10,831 bases of DNA, taken from NCBI GenBank assembly GCA_003522145.1, contig DPGD01000053.1, positions 1 through 10,831 of the forward strand. The letters run 5' to 3'. The position numbers were made by a program, and so were the translations under genes. Positions 6,497 to 10,831 of this stretch are shown here, piece by piece. Source of the stretch: Clostridiales bacterium. Lineage in GTDB: Bacteria; Bacillota; Clostridia; Oscillospirales; CAG-272. The stretch's first letter is position 1, and each line of letters opens with the position of its first letter. The notes below the pieces were generated by a model. It made no database searches and was not told the origin of the DNA. It saw only the letters and a list, made by a program, of their open reading frames with translations.

Positions 6497-7537
6497 ATGA
6501 AAACCGAATTCAATTATCAGAATAAAGTATTGACCCTGCCCGGCAGTGTGCTTGAAAAAATTGCAACGGCCTCGGACAGCGATCTGCGGGTGCTGTTGGT
6601 CCTTGCAGGCCGGGCGGATCTACAGGAAAGCTTTGATGCGGCAAAGCTCGGTGTCGCATTGAATCTGTCGGAAAAGGAAGTAGAGCTGTCCATCGCCTTC
6701 TGGCGCGGAGCCGGGATTCTGAAAACCGGCCGGACGGCCAAAAAAGGCGCTCTTCCGCCGGAAAAGGCAAAAGAAGAGGGGAACACAACCGCATCGGAAG
6801 GATCCGGTCCGTTGGTGTTCTCCCCCCAATCCTGCCCTACATACACCGGCAAGGAATTGGAAAAACTGATGGAAGAGCGGCAGATGCTGCGCAGACTCTT
6901 GAAAGAGTGCCAGAACCTGTTGGGAAAGGTCTTCAATGTGGCAGAATCCAACAAATTGGTTGCTTTGGTGGATTATCTGCATCTGCCGGAGGATTATATT
7001 CTCCTTTTGTGCAGTTATTGCAAGAGCAAGGACAAGGGAAGCATCGCCTATGTCAGTACCACCGCCTACGAACTGTTCTACGCCGACATCGTGACCCTGC
7101 AGGCCTTAGAGGAGTATATTGCAGGAAGAGAGCGGCAACAGGATTTTGAAAACTTTTTGCGGCATTTGCTGGGGATCGGCGGTCGGAAGCTGACCCCTCG
7201 GGAAAAGCGCTTCTTTGAAAGCTGGCGGGCAATGGGCCTGCCAAACGAGGTTGTATCCTGCGGCTATGAAGCGTCGGTGGATGCCACGGGAGAACTGTCT
7301 CTGCCCCACTTAAACCGGGTCCTTTTGAGCTTACAGACCGCCGGCGCCCAAAACCGGGCGGAGGCGGAGCAGTGCATTGCCGCACACCGGGAAGAGATGA
7401 AAAAGCTTTACGGAAGCAAAACGCCTCCCTCAAAAGAAAGCAAAGACCAAAATGAATTCAAAAGCTTTGATACCGAAGATTTCTTTAACGCCGCCAAGAA
7501 AAAGGGCAAAAACAGCCTGTTCGCGGGAAAAGAGTAA
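6497..7537 (+). CDS. dnaD: DnaD-domain primosome protein (two tandem DnaD/DnaB_2 domains)
   Basis: 346 residues. Proteins of this kind bridge DnaA or restart factors and the replicative helicase loader. The N-terminus (about 12-80) looks like a winged-helix domain (DSDLRVLLVLAGRA, helix pair, GILKTG). A variable linker (about 80-115) leads to a helical stretch and two DnaD-like modules. The first, about 145-210, contains YLHLPEDYILLLCSYC, YVSTTAYELF and DIVTLQALEEYI. The second, about 222-282, contains LTPREKRFFESWRAMGLP, EVVSCGYEAS and LPHLNRVLLSL. The C-terminal FDTEDFFNAAKKKG motif (324-337) is typical of clostridial members and may contact the loader. The ribosome site is weak: a GGGAG (6478-6482) is 14 bases from the ATG, with only A/G-rich sequence between. 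It is followed by the DnaI-type loader, as expected for a helicase-loading pair. Confidence 0.85.
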   Translation: MKTEFNYQNKVLTLPGSVLEKIATASDSDLRVLLVLAGRADLQESFDAAKLGVALNLSEKEVELSIAFWRGAGILKTGRTAKKGALPPEKAKEEGNTTASEGSGPLVFSPQSCPTYTGKELEKLMEERQMLRRLLKECQNLLGKVFNVAESNKLVALVDYLHLPEDYILLLCSYCKSKDKGSIAYVSTTAYELFYADIVTLQALEEYIAGRERQQDFENFLRHLLGIGGRKLTPREKRFFESWRAMGLPNEVVSCGYEASVDATGELSLPHLNRVLLSLQTAGAQNRAEAEQCIAAHREEMKKLYGSKTPPSKESKDQNEFKSFDTEDFFNAAKKKGKNSLFAGKE

Positions 7538-7690
7538 GGGTACGCTCCGGAAACAGAAAAGCCGGAAAACAGAGGGGTCGAAAGAGGGCAAAAGGTGCGG
7601 TTGACGGCGTATACGGTAGGGCATCCGGCAGAATACGGAGACAGGCTCTTTGGAAGAATGACCGGAGAAATCCGATACAGGAGAAGAATC

Positions 7691-8659
7691 ATGAGTTACA
7701 GTCCGGAAGTATACAGTAGGGTACAAAAGCTCTATGAAGAACGGCGGAGCCGGGCGCTGACCGATTTGGAAGGACGGATCGGACAGGCCAAGGAGCAGGT
7801 TCCGGGACTTGCGCCGGTGGAGGAGGTGCTTGGTGCCACCGGGGTGCGGGTGATGGAAGCCATCAAGAAAAAAGACGGCGGAAAAGCCTTGGAAACGGTG
7901 CGCCGGGAAAACGAAGAGCTGGTGGAGCGGCGGAAGGTTCTTTTGCGCAACGCCGGATTTCCGGAGGACTTTTGCGATCCCCGGTTTCTCTGCCCCCGTT
8001 GCGGCGACACCGGCTATCGGGAAGGGCGGCGCTGTACCTGCCTGAAGGAAGCGCTGTATGAAGCCCAGGCAGAGCTTTCGGGCTTAGGCAGGCTCTTAAA
8101 AAGCCAGAATTTTGAAAATTTTCAGACCCACTACTATTCCGATCGGGAGGAAGCCGGCAGATTGCGGGATTTTTGCCAAGAATATGCCCGGAAGGGCATC
8201 AAGGAAGGCCAAAACCTTCTTTTAATGGGAGCAACAGGCCTGGGAAAGACCCATTTGTCCACCGCCATTGCCGGTGCTGCCATGCGGGCGGAATTCAGCG
8301 TCATCTATGAAAGCGCCCCCAACATTCTGGCCGATTTTCAGTATGAACAGTTCGGGCGGGGGTACAGCGACCGGACTCCGGTGCGCACCGACAAATACTT
8401 CGGCGCCGATCTGCTGATTATAGACGACTTAGGCAGTGAAATGAGCAATCAGTTCACCGTTTCGGTGATCTATAATCTGCTGAACACCCGGCTGAATCAG
8501 GGGCTGTCCACTCTGATTAACACGAATTTGTCGCCCAAAGAGCTGGTGGAACGGTATGACCGGCGCATCACCAGCCGGATTCTGGGCGAGTTTACCCTGT
8601 TCACGCTGGAAGGCCGGGATGTGCGGATGCAGAAGCTGAATGAAACAACGAACAAGTGA
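7691..8659 (+). CDS. dnaI: DnaI/DnaC-type replicative helicase loader ATPase
   Basis: 322 residues. An AAA+ ATPase predicted to load the DnaB-type ring helicase on DNA. The N-terminal helical region (1-90) precedes a zinc motif CPRC (101-104) with C115 and C117 (CTC), typical of the DnaI helicase-binding domain. The AAA+ core has Walker A GATGLGKT (180-187), Walker B LLIIDD (241-246) followed by LGSE, a sensor-1 block STLINTN (273-279), and an SRILGEF arginine block (295-301). The ATG at 7691 is chosen because AGGAG (7679-7683) is 7 bases upstream. A GTG at 7595 would add 32 residues without family character. The 153-base gap after dnaD has no clear terminator or consensus promoter. It is followed by folA after 20 bases. 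Confidence 0.93.
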   Translation: MSYSPEVYSRVQKLYEERRSRALTDLEGRIGQAKEQVPGLAPVEEVLGATGVRVMEAIKKKDGGKALETVRRENEELVERRKVLLRNAGFPEDFCDPRFLCPRCGDTGYREGRRCTCLKEALYEAQAELSGLGRLLKSQNFENFQTHYYSDREEAGRLRDFCQEYARKGIKEGQNLLLMGATGLGKTHLSTAIAGAAMRAEFSVIYESAPNILADFQYEQFGRGYSDRTPVRTDKYFGADLLIIDDLGSEMSNQFTVSVIYNLLNTRLNQGLSTLINTNLSPKELVERYDRRITSRILGEFTLFTLEGRDVRMQKLNETTNK

Positions 8660-8679
8660 AAATGAAAGGAGAAGGAAAA

Positions 8680-9195
8680 ATGAAACTGGTGGTAGCTGTG
8701 GATCAGGAATGGGGCATCGGCAACAAGGGCGATCTTTTGGCAAGAGTCCGGGCAGATCTTCTGCACTTTAAGGAGCTGACCTTAGGGAAGACGGTGATTT
8801 TAGGCTCCAACACCTTGGCCACCCTTCCCGGCGGAAAACCGCTGAAGAACCGGAAGAACCTGGTTTTAAACCCCAGCGCCGACTATCATGTGGAAGGAGC
8901 CACGGTGGTTCATTCCTTAGATGAATTATTTGTCTACACCGAAGCCCATCCGGAGGAGGACTTTTTCGTGATCGGCGGTGCTTCGGTCTACCGACAGCTG
9001 CTTCCCTTTTGCGATGTTGCCTATGTGACGAAATTCCAAAAAAGCTTTCCGAAGGATGTCTATTTTGAAAATCTGGATGAAAGCACAGACTGGGTGCTTT
9101 CCGAAACGGGACAACTGCAAACAAGCAATAAGGAAACCGATCTGACCGATGATTTGTCCTTTTGCTTCACCGTGTACAAACGCATTTCCCGCTGA
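8680..9195 (+). CDS. folA: Dihydrofolate reductase
   Basis: 171 residues, normal for DHFR, which reduces dihydrofolate to tetrahydrofolate with NADPH and is needed for thymidylate and purine synthesis. The sequence follows the family: AVDQEWGIGNKGDLL (6-20), the acidic catalytic residue D26 in ADLLHFKELT, GKTVILGSNTL (36-46), GGKPLKNRKNLVL (51-63) with the substrate-binding Arg58, and VIGGASVYRQLLPFCD (97-112). It resembles the clostridial subgroup with LL in place of the usual LPW. Two positions are odd: the usual MGR reads LGS (S43 replaces the NADPH-phosphate Arg), and the usual Pro before the catalytic region is R24. The start at 8680 has AAAGGAG (8665-8671) 8 bases upstream; the GTG at 8656 overlaps the dnaI stop and is less likely. 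No thyA is nearby. Confidence 0.92.
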   Translation: MKLVVAVDQEWGIGNKGDLLARVRADLLHFKELTLGKTVILGSNTLATLPGGKPLKNRKNLVLNPSADYHVEGATVVHSLDELFVYTEAHPEEDFFVIGGASVYRQLLPFCDVAYVTKFQKSFPKDVYFENLDESTDWVLSETGQLQTSNKETDLTDDLSFCFTVYKRISR

Positions 9196-9219
9196 AATTT
9201 TTTCCAAAAGAAAAATTTC
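9194..9219. terminator. AT-only inverted repeat after folA, weak terminator candidate
   Basis: GAAATTTTT (9194-9202) and AAAAATTTC (9211-9219) are exact complements with an 8-base loop, overlapping the folA stop. The stem has one GC pair only and no T run follows, so termination strength is doubtful. It could end folA transcription weakly or simply reflect AT-rich spacer sequence. Confidence 0.25.
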
Positions 9220-9221
9220 CG

Positions 9222-9253
9222 TTGACTTTCAGAAAAATTTCCCGTCCTATAAG
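9222..9253 (+). promoter_or_regulatory. Possible promoter for the polysaccharide deacetylase gene
   Basis: TTGACT (9222-9227) is a good -35 match. The best -10 candidate is TATAAG (9248-9253), with a 20-base spacer, longer than the ideal 16-18. A second TATAAG at 9255-9260 is further away. The location after the folA stop, and the long leader to 9357, fit a separate transcription unit. The spacing leaves this uncertain. Confidence 0.35.
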
Positions 9254-9262
9254 ATATAAGAA

Positions 9263-9317
9263 GCAAACCGTCGAATCTCCGGTTTGCAAAAACGCTGAAT
9301 CTCCGAAAAGCCGGAGA
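9263..9317 (+). promoter_or_regulatory. Two-hairpin leader upstream of the deacetylase gene
   Basis: GCAAACCG (9263-9270) pairs exactly with CGGTTTGC (9280-9287) around a 9-base loop. TCTCCG (9300-9305) pairs with CGGAGA (9312-9317) around a 6-base loop. The motif GAATCTCCG occurs twice, at 9273-9281 and 9297-9305, 24 bases apart; one copy spans the first loop and the other forms the 5' arm of the second hairpin. Neither hairpin is followed by a T run. They may be a structured 5' leader. No known riboswitch is recognised. Confidence 0.4.
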
Positions 9318-9356
9318 AAAACTTTTCCTCCGGCACCCATATGAAAGGATTTCTAC

Positions 9357-10448
9357 ATGAAAAAAATTCGCTTGTTCGCTCTCCTGGTTGTTGCGGCCGT
9401 CCTGCTCTGCTCCTGCAACGGTGCTGTCACCGTACTTTCTCCCTCCTCCTCTTCTGTGTCCTCTTCCCCCTCCGTCTCTTCCGAAACTTCTTTCCCTTCT
9501 GATCCGACAACCAATACGGAAAAGCCTTCGCCCACAACGCCTTCTTCTACCCCGACATACCCGTCGTCTCCCTCCAAAGACAGCCCCTCGTCCATCGTTG
9601 ACCCTTCCTCTTCCTCCACATCCCTCCCGCCCAAAGAGGAGTATACGCCTTTTGTCCCGGAGGAAAAGGTGGTGGCCTTTACCTTTGACGATGGGCCGGA
9701 CTATTGGACCAGATTCATTCTGGATGTGATTGACGGTACCGAAGACAAACTGACCTTCTTTGTAACCTACCAGGCCAAAAGCTGGCTGGATGGCACCATT
9801 TATGAGGATTCTCTGCGCCGGGCCCATTCGCTGGGGTGCGAGATCGGCATTCACAGCAAGAATCATGCCTATGTATACACCGCCTCCACCGGCACCGACG
9901 CTTCCGCAGAGGTTCTGCAAACCGAGCTTTACGATTTTGCCGAAATAATTGCCGGAATTACCGGGGAAAAGCCGAAAATCTTCCGTCCGGTGGGCGGTTC
10001 CTTCAATACCCAAAAGGATTACGGCTACCCTGCGATCCTCTGGAGCGTGGATTCCAAGGACTGGATCATCAGCGCCAAATACTGGGACGAAGGACTGAAA
10101 AACCACCAGATCCAGGATCGGAACGAGGAGGTCCGCAAGGTGGTGGAGAAAGCTACCAAGGAGTTGGTGGATAATGTGGTCTCCACTGTGAAATCCGGTG
10201 ACATTGTTCTGATGCACGATGTGCATTTTCTCAGTAAAAACGCTTTTCCGGAAATCTACAGACAGTTGAAGGAACAGGGCTATCGGTTCGTCACCGTCAG
10301 CGAATTGCTGAATATCGACCCGACAGAACAAAACGGATGCTATTTCTTCAGCACCTCCGAATACGGAAAGGACGGTATGCTCTATCGCCTCACCGATACC
10401 GGCATCGTGTCGGAACAGTTTGCCGTCAAGCCCAGCAAAGTGTATTGA
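9357..10448 (+). CDS. Lipoprotein polysaccharide deacetylase (NodB domain, carbohydrate esterase 4)
   Basis: 363 residues. The N-terminus is a lipoprotein signal: a charged MKKIR start, a hydrophobic core, and lipobox LCSC with the lipidated Cys at 20. A Ser/Pro/Thr-rich linker (about 21-92) should span the wall. The NodB domain (about 104-318) has the five CE4 motifs: TFDDGP (109-114), HSKNH (166-170), FRPVGG (209-214), DSKDW (232-236) and LMHDVH (285-290). D112, H166 and H170 are the likely metal ligands, D111 the base and H287 the acid. It probably removes acetyl groups from peptidoglycan or another polysaccharide outside the membrane; the substrate cannot be read from sequence. About 45 residues follow the domain without recognised character. 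AAAGGA (9344-9349) is 7 bases before the ATG. It has its own leader and a strong terminator, so it is probably monocistronic. Confidence 0.92.
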   Translation: MKKIRLFALLVVAAVLLCSCNGAVTVLSPSSSSVSSSPSVSSETSFPSDPTTNTEKPSPTTPSSTPTYPSSPSKDSPSSIVDPSSSSTSLPPKEEYTPFVPEEKVVAFTFDDGPDYWTRFILDVIDGTEDKLTFFVTYQAKSWLDGTIYEDSLRRAHSLGCEIGIHSKNHAYVYTASTGTDASAEVLQTELYDFAEIIAGITGEKPKIFRPVGGSFNTQKDYGYPAILWSVDSKDWIISAKYWDEGLKNHQIQDRNEEVRKVVEKATKELVDNVVSTVKSGDIVLMHDVHFLSKNAFPEIYRQLKEQGYRFVTVSELLNIDPTEQNGCYFFSTSEYGKDGMLYRLTDTGIVSEQFAVKPSKVY

Positions 10449-10478
10449 ACCTCCAAATGTTTTTCACCGCATTCTGTT

Positions 10479-10512
10479 GCGGGGTATCGCCAAGGCGATA
10501 CCCCGCTTTTTT
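10479..10512 (+). terminator. Strong intrinsic terminator of the deacetylase gene
   Basis: GCGGGGTATCGCC (10479-10491) is exactly complementary to GGCGATACCCCGC (10494-10506), followed directly by six T's (10507-10512). It lies 30 bases after the deacetylase stop. No T run exists on the other strand, so it acts on rightward transcripts only, although the stem also lies just past the end of the minus-strand microprotein gene. Confidence 0.95.
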
Positions 10513-10530
10513 CAGTTCCGTAAAAGACCC

Positions 10531-10647
10531 TTAGCCGCAATTACGGTAGGAGCCGCCGGTGTTGCCGCAGAAGCAGCAGAAAAAAATCAAAGCAATGATA
10601 ATGATCCATACAATGTTGTCATCAAAAAGATTGCAAAGGCAGTTCAT
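10531..10647 (-). CDS. Small Cys-rich single-pass membrane protein (38 residues), unknown function
   Basis: An ATG at 10647 (reading left) is preceded by a consensus AAGGAGG (10655-10661 on the plus strand) with 7-base spacing, and the frame ends with TAA at 10531-10533. The 38-residue product begins MNCLCNLFDDN, has a hydrophobic core VWIIIIALIFF (13-23), then a CCFC cluster (24-27), and ends GGSYRNCG. Cysteines are at 3, 5, 24, 25, 27 and 37. One short membrane helix with cysteines at both ends is predicted. I do not recognise a named family; similar tiny Ile/Cys-rich proteins exist in Clostridia, several linked to spores, but that link is only suggestive here. The ideal ribosome site, the start/stop context and the non-random composition support a real gene. 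Confidence 0.75.
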   Translation of the reverse strand: MNCLCNLFDDNIVWIIIIALIFFCCFCGNTGGSYRNCG

Positions 10648-10715
10648 AGTTTAACCTCCTTGTTTGATAGAGCGGCGTTGCCGCCCTTCTCTACCATTCT
10701 ATGCAGTGCTTCCAA
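10644..10715 (-). CDS. Possible short coupled reading frame upstream of the microprotein
   Basis: A TTG at 10715-10713 opens a 23-codon frame that ends in a TGA at 10646-10644, overlapping the microprotein ATG in an ATGA junction. AGGAGG (plus strand 10727-10732) lies 11 bases upstream, a little far. The product starts MEALHRMVEKGGNAAL and looks helical and charged. The frame stays open upstream only to a TAG that overlaps the AGGAGG. It could be a leader peptide coupled to the downstream start, the remnant of a longer gene, or chance. Confidence 0.3.
   Translation of the reverse strand: MEALHRMVEKGGNAALSNKEVKL
10668..10693 (-). promoter_or_regulatory. Hairpin in the microprotein leader, next to its ribosome site
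   Basis: On the minus strand GCGGC (plus 10684-10680) pairs with GCCGC (10676-10672) around an AAC loop. TAGA/TCTA arms extend it after a one-sided bulge. The structure ends 6 bases before the AAGGAGG at 10661-10655, so it could influence translation. No T run follows, so it is not a terminator. Confidence 0.35.
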
Positions 10716-10774
10716 AAGAGTGTGTGCCTCCTAAAAAACATTCTTTCCATAGTCTTCTCCCCCCAATCCCCGGC

Positions 10775-10831
10775 GCTCTTCGCAGAGCCCCTGCCCGGCA
10801 ATCCAGCCTTCCTTGCAGGGCCCCGCCCTGC
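10775..10831. repeat. GC-rich hairpins at the right edge
   Basis: GCTCT (10775-10779) and AGAGC (10784-10788) form a stem with a TCGC loop. GCAGGGC (10815-10821) and GCCCTGC (10825-10831) form a perfect 7-bp stem with a CCC loop, cut at the window end. No coding potential is convincing. The style (GCAGGG, short exact stems, no T tract) resembles the left-edge hairpin and may belong to a dispersed intergenic repeat family. Confidence 0.4.

Noticed and set aside
6193..6525. 110-codon plus-strand frame with Cys-rich stretch (CGKPCGDCGKFKW) in the gap before dnaD
   Set aside because: The Cys repeats are just the TGTGGAAAA nonamers read in frame; there is no good ribosome site, it overlaps the dnaD start, and the rest resembles no protein family.
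7601..7615. TTGACG and TATACG as a promoter before dnaI
   Set aside because: The two elements are only 3 bases apart and no suitable partner at 16-18 bases was found for either.
9060..10331. Long (423-codon) minus-strand frame opposite the deacetylase
   Set aside because: It is a shadow of the deacetylase gene, which has lipobox, five CE4 motifs and a ribosome site; the antisense product is Arg/Gly-rich without family features.
10683..10760. Minus-strand 19-codon frame starting MERMFFRRH with a GGGGGGAG site
   Set aside because: Very short and in a different frame from the better candidate downstream; a G-rich ribosome-like site in a GC-rich edge is weak evidence.

Overview
The window reads as a chromosomal segment of a low-to-mid GC Gram-positive bacterium, most likely an anaerobic Clostridia member of the Oscillospiraceae/Ruminococcaceae kind. 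The reasons are an IreB-family regulator, a RicT/YaaT-type PSP1 protein beside holB (the Bacillota arrangement), a clostridial two-domain DnaD protein paired with a DnaI-type helicase loader, strong AGGAG ribosome binding sites, and a lipoprotein polysaccharide deacetylase. No phage, transposase or CRISPR signal was seen. This is mostly housekeeping DNA with several unusual details.

Layout. Positions 1-60 hold two adjacent inverted repeats. A strong sigma-A-type promoter (115-143) starts a rightward gene string: ireB (214-462), ribF (505-1425), a membrane protein with the D-Ala-D-Ala carboxypeptidase fold (1471-3219), holB (3289-4275) and ricT (4293-5963), with gaps of 17-69 bases. A 533-base non-coding gap follows. 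Its right part holds a cluster of same-orientation DnaA-box-like nonamers (6315-6433). Then come a DnaD-domain primosome protein (6497-7537), a DnaI/DnaC-type helicase loader (7691-8659) and a dihydrofolate reductase (8680-9195). A leader with two hairpins precedes a lipoprotein polysaccharide deacetylase (9357-10448), which ends at a near-perfect intrinsic terminator (10479-10512). On the minus strand, convergent with it, lies a 38-codon Cys-rich membrane microprotein (10531-10647) with a consensus Shine-Dalgarno. A short, possibly translationally coupled reading frame lies upstream of it. GC-rich hairpins fill the right edge.

How the genes relate. The first group mixes a Ser/Thr-kinase-pathway regulator (IreB), flavin cofactor synthesis (RibF), the clamp-loader delta-prime subunit (HolB), an Fe-S RNA-processing/phosphorelay factor (RicT) and a PBP5-like protein. 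In that PBP5-like protein all three catalytic motifs (SxxK, SxN, KTG) are replaced, so it is probably a catalytically dead cell-wall-binding or sensing protein with a long cytoplasmic tail. The second group is replication-centred: helicase-loading proteins downstream of DnaA-box-like sites, followed by folate reduction.

Most notable points: (1) the pseudo-carboxypeptidase and its operon link to IreB; (2) the DnaA-box-like cluster upstream of the helicase-loader genes; (3) the minus-strand Cys-rich microprotein. All statements come from reading the sequence by eye; no database search or computation was run.
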